Positions 1 through 7,248 of a stretch of 22,744 nucleotides of DNA are shown here, one piece after another. The stretch is taken from positions 1-22,744 of the IMG/VR virus record IMGVR_UViG_3300009149_000308; one strand, given 5' to 3'. The notes below the pieces were generated by a model that searched no databases, was not told the DNA's origin, and saw only the letters and a program-made list of their open reading frames with translations. Numbering within the stretch: the stretch's first letter is position 1; every line of letters starts with the position of its first letter. A program made the position numbers and the translations under genes. This DNA is from a virus.

Positions 1-85
1 AGAGCTTGGCGTCGGTCGTGTAGATCCACTCAGCCTCGTTGGGCGTCGGGGTCACGTCGTCTTTTACTGCTACTCGGAATGACAT
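1..85 (-). CDS. Start of a baseplate-region protein (partial, cut by window edge)
   Basis: The first 28 codons of a gene that runs off the low-coordinate end of the window. The visible protein begins MSFRVAVKDDVTPTPNEAEW. Its ATG (83-85) shares one base with the TGA of the spike gene (85-87), a TGATG junction like others in this operon, which supports this start and suggests translational coupling. Coming directly after the hub and spike genes, it most likely encodes another baseplate component, such as a gp25-like or wedge protein, but 28 residues are too few to assign a family. The call rests on context only. Confidence 0.6.
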   Translation of the reverse strand, partial: MSFRVAVKDDVTPTPNEAEWIYTTDAKL

Positions 86-1095
86 CAGTTGCCTCGCAGA
101 TTCGTGGTGGCGTAGCTCGCGATGGAGGGTGTGGCGAGTGTTGTAGGTGGGCCTGTGTTCCCACTCACCGGGTCGGGGTGAATGTGCCCGTCATAGAGTG
201 TCGCAAACCGCTCATCCAGCAAGCGTCGATACGTGCCGGCGATGCCGACGTTGACGGCCCCCGCCGAGACGATGGTAACCACCGCCGCGGTAAGCGTCAT
301 GGCCCCCGTGGCGGTCAGGAACATCGTGGTGGCCGCGGTGAGCACGGCCGCCAGGAAGGTCATTGTGAGGGGGCTAAGGGGGGCGCTCAGCACGGCGGGC
401 GTCGGGCCCACGCCTGTGTAGTTCAGCCCAGCCGATGTGACGTTGAGCGGACCCGAGCTCACGATGTCCACCTGTGGTGTCGGGAGGTCTTGGATCCGGA
501 TGACTTGGCCGAGCGTCGTCGTGAGCTCGATCCGGCGCTGGCCGCTCGAGTGCGTGATCTTCACGGCCGCGCCGAGCTGCGGCTCCGGGCTCGAGGGCGT
601 GGGGGGAGCCAGCGGGGCTTGGAGGAGGATCTCCTCTTCGCCGCCCTTCCAGCGCATTTCCATGACCTGGCCGCCGGGCGTCCGGATGTAGCGCGTCTGA
701 GCGCCGCTCCCCGGCGGGCCGTAGGCGCTCGAGACGCGGCCTGGGATGTCCCGATCACCGGGGTAGCCTCCCATCCAGATCGGCTCCTCGGGATCTCCCC
801 CCCAGAAAGCAAGCCAGACCCCGGCCCCGACGGGCGGGACGTGAAACACGCCATCCCCGCCGTTTCCCGTGACATCGAAGCACGGAATGGCCCACGGCAG
901 CTCATCATCCGTGATGATGAGCTCGGGCGAGCTTCCGCGGAGGCCGTAGACCTGGTCGGCCCGCACGCGAACCCGGCCCTGCTTGAGGGGGTCATCCGCA
1001 TCGACCACGGTGCCAGGCCACAGCCCAGCCCATGACCGCGTCCCCGGTTGGGTTGGCTCTGCCGCTTCTGGCAAGCTCGGGGCGGGCACGGTCAT
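85..1095 (-). CDS. Baseplate central spike protein, gp5/gpV-like (OB-fold plus beta-helix, HxH tip)
   Basis: 336 aa. Residues about 27-113 look like the OB-fold of phage baseplate spikes: a GTVVDADDPLKQGRVRVR opening, then LPWAIPCF and a PPVGAGVWLAFWGGDPEEPIWMG strand pattern. Residues about 175-285 are a run of short alternating beta-strand repeats (ITHSSGQRRIELTT, then VIRIQ, VDIVSS, LNVTS, MTLTAAVVTIVSAGAVNV), as expected of a trimeric beta-helix. Near the C terminus is H304-I305-H306, followed by SGNTGPP. In known spikes such as P2 gpV an HxH motif binds iron at the membrane-piercing tip; applying that here is inference. No lysozyme domain, unlike T4 gp5. The ATG overlaps the hub stop in an ATGA (1092-1095). 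The long hydrophobic stretch (about 240-285) fits a beta-helix better than membrane helices because it alternates polar and apolar residues. Confidence 0.85.
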   Translation of the reverse strand: MTVPAPSLPEAAEPTQPGTRSWAGLWPGTVVDADDPLKQGRVRVRADQVYGLRGSSPELIITDDELPWAIPCFDVTGNGGDGVFHVPPVGAGVWLAFWGGDPEEPIWMGGYPGDRDIPGRVSSAYGPPGSGAQTRYIRTPGGQVMEMRWKGGEEEILLQAPLAPPTPSSPEPQLGAAVKITHSSGQRRIELTTTLGQVIRIQDLPTPQVDIVSSGPLNVTSAGLNYTGVGPTPAVLSAPLSPLTMTFLAAVLTAATTMFLTATGAMTLTAAVVTIVSAGAVNVGIAGTYRRLLDERFATLYDGHIHPDPVSGNTGPPTTLATPSIASYATTNLRGN

Positions 1096-2348
1096 CCTGG
1101 CAACGCCACGGCTGGAACGACCACTCGAGGCGACTGCGGCTTGCCGAACACGTAGTTGTCCCGGGTGCTTGTGGTCTCGGCCTGCGCGCCCGACGGATCT
1201 TCCTCGCCCACGTAAGCCTCACGGCGGTAGCAGACGGCAGATGTCAGGATCGACCCGCCGTCGGGGCGCAGGCCATCTTCGCGAGACCCCGCGTAGGACA
1301 TCTCGTGCTGCACCTCGAGCGCGAGGAAGCGCCCGAGAAAGGGCGTGTCCTGATCGCGTCCCAAGCTCGCCTGCACCTCGAGAATCTGCCCGGCCCGGAG
1401 CGCGAGGTCGGGGCGCGTGTCGACCGCGACGCCGAAGTAGCGGGGCGCGAAGCGTGACCACCGGCCGCGAGCTCGCGACTCCACAGTGCCCGGCGTCGAG
1501 TAGGTCACCGGCATGACCCGGCGCGCGCCACCCGGGTCTCTCGGGACCCGGCCCGCGAGAGCCGGCTGCGTTTGGGCGGCCGGGCCGTCCATCGTGAACC
1601 CCACGCCCACCTTGGCCCCGAAGTCGAATCCCACGGCCTGAAGCGTAGCGCCGCCAGCTCGGTCCACCCGCCGGCCCTGGTAGGTCATGCGGATGCGGTC
1701 GACGCGGTTCTCTACGATGTCCATGTCGTGCCGGCGGGCGCTCGGGGCAGAGAGCGGGGGCGCGGAGAGCCGCAGGAGGTCCTCGTCGAGCCAAAGGAAG
1801 AGGTCCCCCCGACCGCTGACCGACGCCTCCTCGAACACGAGGCGGTGCATGAATTCCCAATCCGTCTCGTTGATCTGCCAGCGGTCGATCCGGTTGGGCG
1901 TGTCATCAGCGCGCGCGTTGAGGTTGTAGCTGGGCGCGATCGTTCGGATGATCTCCGCGACAGTGCTCTGCGGCCAAGCTCGATGCCGGGTCTCCTGCAG
2001 CATGTTGAGCCGACGGTCGCCGCCCCGGATGTTGGTCAGGATCGCCTCCCCGCGGAAGACCACGTCGCTCGAGTCGACCACGGCGGTGCGCCACTCCGTC
2101 GAGGACTCCCGGCCGCCCTCCTGGCTCGTCAAGCGGATCTGGAAGGTCTTGCTGTCGCGGCCGAGGATGATGTCATTCCACTCGCGCCAGACGTTGACCG
2201 CGAGGGAGAGCTCCCAAAAGAAGCCGCCGCGGATCAGGCTCTCGACCCAGACCAGCTTCTTGAGGTAGGGCGTGATGTCCCGCACCTCCGCCGCATCGGT
2301 GTTCCCGAGGCGGAGCTCGACGCCGTCAGCCAGGGTGACCGTAGCCAT
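1092..2348 (-). CDS. Baseplate hub protein, gp27/gpD-like
   Basis: 418 aa from the ATG at 2346-2348. A TTG lies one codon upstream, but the ATG forms a TGATG junction with the stop of the gp53-like gene, so I prefer it. The N terminus has strands with repeated aromatic and basic residues. The centre has the WQINETDWEFMHRLVFEEA segment typical of hub proteins (ETDW, then a helix with F/L), followed by LFLWLDEDLLRL and a later RYFGVAVDTRPDLALRAGQ beta region. In T4 gp27, P2 gpD and the VgrG N-terminal part, such proteins form the trimeric ring joining the tail tube to the spike. The gene directly precedes the spike gene, as in many contractile tails. Family assignment is by pattern and position; sequence conservation in this family is low. 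Confidence 0.72.
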   Translation of the reverse strand: MATVTLADGVELRLGNTDAAEVRDITPYLKKLVWVESLIRGGFFWELSLAVNVWREWNDIILGRDSKTFQIRLTSQEGGRESSTEWRTAVVDSSDVVFRGEAILTNIRGGDRRLNMLQETRHRAWPQSTVAEIIRTIAPSYNLNARADDTPNRIDRWQINETDWEFMHRLVFEEASVSGRGDLFLWLDEDLLRLSAPPLSAPSARRHDMDIVENRVDRIRMTYQGRRVDRAGGATLQAVGFDFGAKVGVGFTMDGPAAQTQPALAGRVPRDPGGARRVMPVTYSTPGTVESRARGRWSRFAPRYFGVAVDTRPDLALRAGQILEVQASLGRDQDTPFLGRFLALEVQHEMSYAGSREDGLRPDGGSILTSAVCYRREAYVGEEDPSGAQAETTSTRDNYVFGKPQSPRVVVPAVALPG

Positions 2349-2689
2349 CAACTCACCTCGACCTGAGCGCCCGTGGCGTTCAACGCAGCTCGCACGTTTC
2401 CGGGCTTCGGGATGATCAGCCGGCGGCCGACGATGACCTCCTCGGGGGGATACTCGATCTTGTTTGCCACGGCGATGGCGGGCCAGAGCGTTCGATCGCC
2501 GTAGATGGCTGCGGCGTAGAGGTCGAGCTGGCCCTCCAGCCCACGCTGGACCACGACCGTCTCCTCATCTCCATCGATACGAACCACCAGCGGACGCCAG
2601 ATGCCAAAAAAGGCCGAGCCACCCCCAATGAACAAGCGGGTCCGCTTGAAGCGGCTGGTGAACGGCTGGTCGAGCTCGAACGTAGCCAT
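2348..2689 (-). CDS. Small baseplate protein with LysM-like C-terminal half (gp53-like)
   Basis: 113 aa. Residues about 57-100 show the pattern of LysM/gp53-type baseplate proteins: LYAAAIYGDRTLWPAIAVAN, then PPEEVIVGRRLIIPKPG. The motif of Y-G-D, then LW-I-A-AN, then a G-x-x-L-x-IP strand is common in baseplate proteins beside the tape measure and hub genes, where it binds partners rather than peptidoglycan. The N-terminal half is beta-rich, and the lysine and arginine residues near the start suggest surface contacts. It starts three bases after the upstream stop and shares one base with the hub ATG. Probably a wedge or hub-collar subunit; exact T4 equivalence is uncertain. Confidence 0.7.
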   Translation of the reverse strand: MATFELDQPFTSRFKRTRLFIGGGSAFFGIWRPLVVRIDGDEETVVVQRGLEGQLDLYAAAIYGDRTLWPAIAVANKIEYPPEEVIVGRRLIIPKPGNVRAALNATGAQVEVS

Positions 2690-2692
2690 GGG

Positions 2693-3490
2693 CTAAGCCC
2701 CCGGCGCAGGCGGGAAGATGCTGCTCTCGAGGCGACTCTGCTGACGCTGGCGCTCCTCTTCTCGGATCTGGGCCGCGCTCGAGGGGATCGCGCTCGGCGA
2801 GACGCCCTCGGCCTGCTGCTCCCAGGCCCCGTTCCGGATCGACTGCCACGTCGGGTAGTCGACCATCAGGGGCTGGATCTGCATGCTGACCTGGCACCCC
2901 GTCGGTCGCGTCGTCACGGGGTCGAAGGGTGGCATCCACTTGACCGAGATGTTCTCCGCGTAGCCTCGGATGGTCATCCAGGCCCCGAAGACCACGAGGA
3001 CCTTGGGTGGGTCGTTGCGGCGCAGCTCAGAGAGCGCCTGGCGCACGCGAGCACTGACCACGGGACTCCCACCCCCCGAGGAGAACTTCCGCACGATGCG
3101 GTTCCCGAGCTCACCCAGCTTGCGCTCGAGGGGGAAGCCTAGCGCCTGGCACCACCGTGCCTTGCGGGACATCTCCTGCATCTCCTGCTCGAACCGTGCC
3201 CGGTCGTAGTTGGCCGGGGGTTGGCCGGGGTTGCCCCCGGCTCGAGACCCCACTCGGAACTCGAGCATCAGGGAGAAGGTCGACCAGTTGCCTCCGCGGT
3301 AGGCCACGCCGCCAGGCTGCGGCATGCGGTCGGCCCCTATTTGCCGGTAGGAAGTCAGGGCGTAGACCTCCTCGATGCTCTCGGGGAAGGTCTCAAAGTC
3401 GAGGCGCGAGTCATCGCCGACCGGGTTGTCCTCGAGCACGAGGGCGCTGTTGAGGCGGTAAAAGGAGCCCGCAGGAACCGAGATGGTCAT
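2693..3490 (-). CDS. Baseplate / tail-tube-initiator-like protein
   Basis: 265 aa. The ATG overlaps the tape-measure stop in an ATGA (3487-3490). Residues about 160-208 (PPKVLVVFGAWMTIRGYAEN, then SVKWMPPFD, then GCQVSMQIQPL) have the strand order of phage tube-like proteins that start or cap the tail tube at the baseplate. The C-terminal 40 residues are charged and Gln-rich (EEERQRQQSRLESS), probably a helix. Position between the tape measure and a LysM/gp53-like protein is where contractile phages and injection systems keep gp48/gp54-type or LysM-linked baseplate proteins. The family is not firmly recognised; the structural role is inferred mainly from context. Confidence 0.6.
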   Translation of the reverse strand: MTISVPAGSFYRLNSALVLEDNPVGDDSRLDFETFPESIEEVYALTSYRQIGADRMPQPGGVAYRGGNWSTFSLMLEFRVGSRAGGNPGQPPANYDRARFEQEMQEMSRKARWCQALGFPLERKLGELGNRIVRKFSSGGGSPVVSARVRQALSELRRNDPPKVLVVFGAWMTIRGYAENISVKWMPPFDPVTTRPTGCQVSMQIQPLMVDYPTWQSIRNGAWEQQAEGVSPSAIPSSAAQIREEERQRQQSRLESSIFPPAPGA

Positions 3491-5295
3491 CCGATCACCC
3501 CCGAGAAGCCAACGGACCCGAACCCGGCGAAGTCGTCGCGACCCCCCACAGCCATCGCGGCAGCCTTGCCTGGGTCAACCCGGAGCGTGCCCTTCAGGGC
3601 CTCGTGAATGCTCCGCATCAGGCTGACCACTTCCCGGCCCCCCTCGACCTTGAGGTCTAGGGGCCCAATGAACTCGCGGACCTTCTCGGCAGTCAGCGGG
3701 ATGACCGTCTCGGCGTGCTTGCCCTCACCGACGTTGACCAGCGTCCCGCCAGTGCTTGGTGTGATGATCCCGCCCTCCGCGAGCTGCGGGATCTGGAAAG
3801 CCTTGCCGAGACCCATCATGTTCGCCACGCTATCGCCAGGCCCAGGCGGATCCCACGCTAGGATCGCGTTGGCGGTCTTGACCAGGTAGTCGTTGATCGT
3901 CGCCTTCATGCTGTCGATGGTCATCTGAAGTGGGGCGATGAACGCCTGGACGAGATTGATCGTGCTGGCCTTGACCTCGCCCACGCCGAAGAGGCTGAGC
4001 ACCCCCTTGCTGAACTCCATCAGCGTGTCCTTGAACTTCATGACCTCTCGGACCCCGTTGGCGAGTCCCCCCTTGAAGTCCTTCCACGCCTTGACGACCG
4101 GATCGATGAGGCTCGGCTTGAGGACCGCCGTGTAGAAGTCGGTGATGTTCTTCGTGAAGTTGCCGTAGAAGTCGGACACCTGCTTGGCGACGTCCTTGAC
4201 GACGATGATCAGCGCGGGCATCCACTCCTTGATGAACGGAATGACCGACTTCTCGATCCAGTCCGCGAGCATCTTGATGCCCGCGACGGTCGCAGGGCCG
4301 AACACGTCCTTGACCAGCACGGTGGCGAGCTTGGCGAGCGGCGGGACCAGCGGCATGATGGCCTTGAGGAGCCCGACGAACGCCTTGGCGAGCGGAGGGA
4401 TAACCTCCGCAGCAATCCGGCCAAACTCGGGGAGCAGCTCGGCCGCGAGTTTGCCGATCGTCTTGATGATCTCGCCCGCGACCGGCGCGAGCTCGGAGAA
4501 CGTCTTGACCACGACGGGGAGTAGCTCGCTGCCGAGGCCACCGAGCGCGCGGAAGATGTCCATGATCACGGGGCCCAGGCTCTGGAACAGCGACGCAATA
4601 CCACTGCTGGCGCTGGTGCTCTTGAGCAGCCCCGCGACGAAGGACGCGACGTGAACCGCCATCACCTCCATCAGCGAGACGAAGGGCGCGATGAACTTCT
4701 GGATCATCGGCGCGAACATCTGCGCCATGACCTCGGCGAGCGCGAACAAGTCCTTGAAGGAGGTCTTGAAGATCGCGGCGAACGTCTCCATCGCCGGGCT
4801 GAGCCCCTCAACCAGCACGTCGATCAGGGGGGAGAAGAGCTTGAGCAGGGACCCGAAGGGGCCGAGGAGCGCGCCGAACAGACCCCCGCTCGCCACCAAG
4901 CCCTTCTTGAGCGTGTCCAGGGAGATGAAGTCCTGGACGATCTCGCCGACGCGGACGGCCGCCGAGCTCGCGGTCTGGCCCAAACTCTGGATCCCGATCC
5001 CGAGCTGCCTGACGATGTTGACCGGGATCCCGATGACGGCCTTGCCCACGTTGACGAAGGCAGACTCGATCAGGTCAAGCGGCTTGAGGATCAGGTCGAG
5101 GGTGTTCTCCGCGAAGTCGCCGAGGGTCGAGCTCAGGGTGGCGGTGCTCTCATCGACGTTCTCGACCAGACCGCCGAGGGCCTTGTCGATCTTCCCGGCT
5201 GAACGCTCGATGGCCGCCTGCCCCGTCTCGAGGACGGGGGAGGCTTCGTCCTTGGCCGTGAACAGCCATCCGAGGACCTGGTATTCGTCAGCCAC
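3487..5295 (-). CDS. Tail tape measure protein
   Basis: 602 aa, starting with GTG directly after the TAG of the preceding short ORF; a GGGGG tract about ten bases upstream may be the ribosome binding site. The protein is almost all helix, with many hydrophobic and amphipathic segments (about residues 125-330) and repeats such as LLPVVVKTFSELAPVAGEII. Near the C terminus (about 515-545) is the common tape-measure motif LAEGGIITPSTGGTLVNVGE followed by GKHAETVIPL. It follows the tube and tail-chaperone genes and precedes the baseplate genes, the usual position. At the rule of thumb of about 0.15 nm per residue the tail would be near 90 nm, moderate length. No peptidase or lysozyme domain is evident. 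It acts inside the tail tube and is ejected or contacts the membrane during infection. Confidence 0.88.
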   Translation of the reverse strand: MADEYQVLGWLFTAKDEASPVLETGQAAIERSAGKIDKALGGLVENVDESTATLSSTLGDFAENTLDLILKPLDLIESAFVNVGKAVIGIPVNIVRQLGIGIQSLGQTASSAAVRVGEIVQDFISLDTLKKGLVASGGLFGALLGPFGSLLKLFSPLIDVLVEGLSPAMETFAAIFKTSFKDLFALAEVMAQMFAPMIQKFIAPFVSLMEVMAVHVASFVAGLLKSTSASSGIASLFQSLGPVIMDIFRALGGLGSELLPVVVKTFSELAPVAGEIIKTIGKLAAELLPEFGRIAAEVIPPLAKAFVGLLKAIMPLVPPLAKLATVLVKDVFGPATVAGIKMLADWIEKSVIPFIKEWMPALIIVVKDVAKQVSDFYGNFTKNITDFYTAVLKPSLIDPVVKAWKDFKGGLANGVREVMKFKDTLMEFSKGVLSLFGVGEVKASTINLVQAFIAPLQMTIDSMKATINDYLVKTANAILAWDPPGPGDSVANMMGLGKAFQIPQLAEGGIITPSTGGTLVNVGEGKHAETVIPLTAEKVREFIGPLDLKVEGGREVVSLMRSIHEALKGTLRVDPGKAAAMAVGGRDDFAGFGSVGFSGVIG

Positions 5296-5487
5296 CTATG
5301 TCACCCCCAAAACTCGCGCGACCACCGCGCCTAGAATGGCCTTCCAGCCCTTCCCCTGAATGCTCTTGGCCCGTTGCTGGGCTGCCATCCTCGACCGTAG
5401 GACGTGGTCGAGGACCTGCCACCGAGTCATCTGCCGCCAGTCCGCGTAGGACAGCCCCGTCAGATGCGCTCGGTGGAACTCCTCCAT
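5296..5487 (-). CDS. Short tail-assembly protein, probable frameshift extension of the upstream chaperone
   Basis: 63 codons from the ATG at 5485-5487 to the TAG at 5296-5298, next to the tape-measure GTG. The sequence (SYADWRQMTRWQVLDHVLRS and a basic C terminus) resembles the short proteins encoded between gp26-like chaperones and tape measures in many myophages. I see no ribosome binding site before this ATG. The frame is open upstream, through the end of the preceding gene, so ribosomes shifting +1 at CCG-TGA (5501-5506) would continue as E-P-G-A-I then this ORF, giving a fusion of about 443 aa. This is the G/GT arrangement of tail chaperones. Either it is made only as the fusion, or it is started by coupling. 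Function is inferred. Confidence 0.7.
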   Translation of the reverse strand: MEEFHRAHLTGLSYADWRQMTRWQVLDHVLRSRMAAQQRAKSIQGKGWKAILGAVVARVLGVT

Positions 5488-5500
5488 GATCGCGCCGGGC

Positions 5501-5506
5501 TCACGG
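5501..5506 (-). other. Candidate +1 programmed frameshift site (CCG-TGA)
   Basis: On the minus strand the chaperone frame ends GAT-CGT-CCG-TGA, followed by GCCCGGCGCGATCATG. Slipping one base forward reads GAG-CCC-GGC-GCG-ATC-ATG with no stop into the 63-codon ORF. A proline codon before a stop is a known type of +1 site in some phage genes. No canonical -1 slippery heptamer is seen at the gene end. Prediction only. Confidence 0.45.
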
Positions 5507-6628
5507 ACGATCAGGCCGAAACAAACTACCGTCCTTCGGGAGTTGGACGGCGACCTCCTTCTTGCATTCTGACCTTGAGCACCGGAACTGAGGCCGGAAC
5601 TCGTAGCCGAACGTGTGCTGGTTCTGCTGCTTCCTGAGCTCGCGCAGGATCGGGGAGGGGGCCTTGCGCCACCACTGGAGCGCCATGACCGGAGACGTCT
5701 TGCTCCCGTTGATCGAGACGATGGCCCGAGCTGCCAGGTAGCTGCCGAGCGCCGACTTCACGTCCGTGTCGATCGAGGCCCCGGTCTCGAGGATGAACTC
5801 CTCGGCCGCGACCTGGTCCTTGACCCGGAGGTGCCGCCACTGAACGGTGTAGCCGCCTGGCAGCGTCGCCGTGAAGGGCTCGCGGTAGTTTGGGCCGACG
5901 GGTCGGGTCTTGCGGCCGAAGCCCCAATCCTCGGGCGTGCCAGCCTCCCCCGCAGCGAGCTTGGCCTCGGTCCTCATCGCCGCGGCGATGATCGGGTCGA
6001 GGTCGTCCTCCTCCGTCTCCTGCCCCGTCCTGCGCCGCAGGTAGACGCAGGGGAGGCTGGTCATGGTGATCGGCTGCTTGGCGAGCGGGCACTGGTCCTT
6101 CCCGCATCCATTGCTAGCATCGACGTTGAGCTCGTCGGTGCCAGCCGTGGCCGCCATGAGGTGCATGCTGATCGCGGCGTAGTCGAGGAGGGTGAGCTCC
6201 TCAAGCGCGAGCTGGCCGCTCAGCGAGACGCAGCGCGAGACCATCTCGCGCATCGCCCTCGAACGGTCGGGACCCTCGGGGCTCGTGCCCGAGATGTTGA
6301 GCTCCTCCTCGCCGCGCATCGGTCGAATGGTCGCCTGTCGGGTCCCATCCGTGTAGTAGATCCCGCCCGAGGGCAGATCGATGACGCGGGAGAAGGGATC
6401 CCCGCCAGACGGCGAGCTCGGCGCGTAGCCTGGGGCCAGGTGACCCCCCTGCATTGCCTCGAGCGGAGCACCGGGAAGGGCACCGGCCGGGGCTTGTGAC
6501 TGCAGGTGGGGGGCACCCATGTTCTGCTCCGCCTGGAAGGCCGAGCGAGCTGGGCCAGCGGATGCCGGCAGGGGGCTGACGGGCGCACCAAGGGGCGCGC
6601 TGCCAGAAAGGGAGGGCTGATCGGGCAT
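5501..6628 (-). CDS. Tail assembly chaperone / baseplate hub protein, gp26-like
   Basis: 375 aa. The start has a strong ribosome binding site (AGAGGAGA before ATCGATG). Residues 1-75 are low-complexity (Ala, Pro, Gly, Ser). Residues about 79-150 carry the recognisable opening of the gp26-like family: a VIDLPSGGIYYTDG segment, then ATIRPMRGEEEL and a helical part. A C-x4-C pair lies near the C terminus (about residues 350 and 355, CSRSEC), followed by EVAVQLP and a final FRP, like the Cys-containing tail of that family. Gene order tube, this gene, short ORF, tape measure is that of tail assembly chaperones, so it probably coats or folds the tape measure, or serves in the baseplate hub. A frameshifted longer form is likely. 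Confidence 0.68.
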   Translation of the reverse strand: MPDQPSLSGSAPLGAPVSPLPASAGPARSAFQAEQNMGAPHLQSQAPAGALPGAPLEAMQGGHLAPGYAPSSPSGGDPFSRVIDLPSGGIYYTDGTRQATIRPMRGEEELNISGTSPEGPDRSRAMREMVSRCVSLSGQLALEELTLLDYAAISMHLMAATAGTDELNVDASNGCGKDQCPLAKQPITMTSLPCVYLRRRTGQETEEDDLDPIIAAAMRTEAKLAAGEAGTPEDWGFGRKTRPVGPNYREPFTATLPGGYTVQWRHLRVKDQVAAEEFILETGASIDTDVKSALGSYLAARAIVSINGSKTSPVMALQWWRKAPSPILRELRKQQNQHTFGYEFRPQFRCSRSECKKEVAVQLPKDGSLFRPDRP

Positions 6629-6662
6629 CGATTCTCCTCTGGGGGGCCGCTAGGCGGCCGGT

Positions 6663-7223
6663 TTAGGAAGGTTGAACGGGGTTGAGCAGGTTCTTCTGGG
6701 GCAACATGCGGTCCACGCTGAACTCGACAGACATGACCAGGGCCTCTCCGCCGCCCATCGAGATGCTGATCTCGGGTTTGCTGACCGGGAACAGCCCCTC
6801 GAGCAGGTAAGACCGCTCGGAAGAGCCGTCACTCTGGAAGAGAACGGCGTGTCCCGTGGTCTTGACGGCTGCCATGGGGGCCATAAGCCCCGTGAATTCG
6901 TCGTAAACCAGCCCAAACCACTGCTCGATGATCCGCCGAGTGCCCGCGAGCGGGAAGTCTCGGAACTTCGCGGTGATGTTGCCTAGGGCGCGGGGCCCAG
7001 CGGCGTACTTCACGCGACCGTTGAGGTAGGGAAGCTCGGCCGTGTTGACCGATCGCCCTGGCAGGGTGAACTCTTGGATGCTGAGAGTCAGGATCTCTTT
7101 TCCGCCCGGGATGAGCCGGTCGATGTTGAGCTCCAGCATCCCCATGTTGTCCTTCTGGGGGTCCCAGATGGACGCAGCCTGCGAGAGAATCGCGCCGGCA
7201 TAGCGGTAAGGGGTAACGGGCAT
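6663..7223 (-). CDS. Tail tube protein, gp19-like
   Basis: 186 aa. It lies directly after the sheath gene and is preceded by a good ribosome binding site (AGGAGAA, spacing of about seven bases), as expected of an abundant structural protein. The sequence alternates beta-strands: LELNIDRLIPGGKEILTLSI, then FTLPGR, NGRVKYAAG, ALGNITAKFRDFPLAG, then a WFGLVYDE helix and ISISMGGGEALVMSVEFSVD at the end. This is the tail tube fold pattern in which hexamers stack inside the sheath. Length is typical (T4 gp19 is 163 aa). The sheath-tube gene pair is a strong context argument. Confidence 0.87.
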   Translation of the reverse strand: MPVTPYRYAGAILSQAASIWDPQKDNMGMLELNIDRLIPGGKEILTLSIQEFTLPGRSVNTAELPYLNGRVKYAAGPRALGNITAKFRDFPLAGTRRIIEQWFGLVYDEFTGLMAPMAAVKTTGHAVLFQSDGSSERSYLLEGLFPVSKPEISISMGGGEALVMSVEFSVDRMLPQKNLLNPVQPS

Positions 7224-7248
7224 GGCTAGGTTCTCCTAAGCGGGCTGG

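Noticed and set aside
240-375. Hydrophobic stretch of the spike protein as membrane helices
   Set aside because: The residues fall into short alternating strands with regularly placed Thr and Val, better explained by a beta-helix stalk of the spike.
79-1035. Plus-strand open frame opposite the spike gene
   Set aside because: Mirror of a high-GC gene; product is rich in Arg, Gly and Ala with no recognisable fold, and all other real genes lie on the minus strand.
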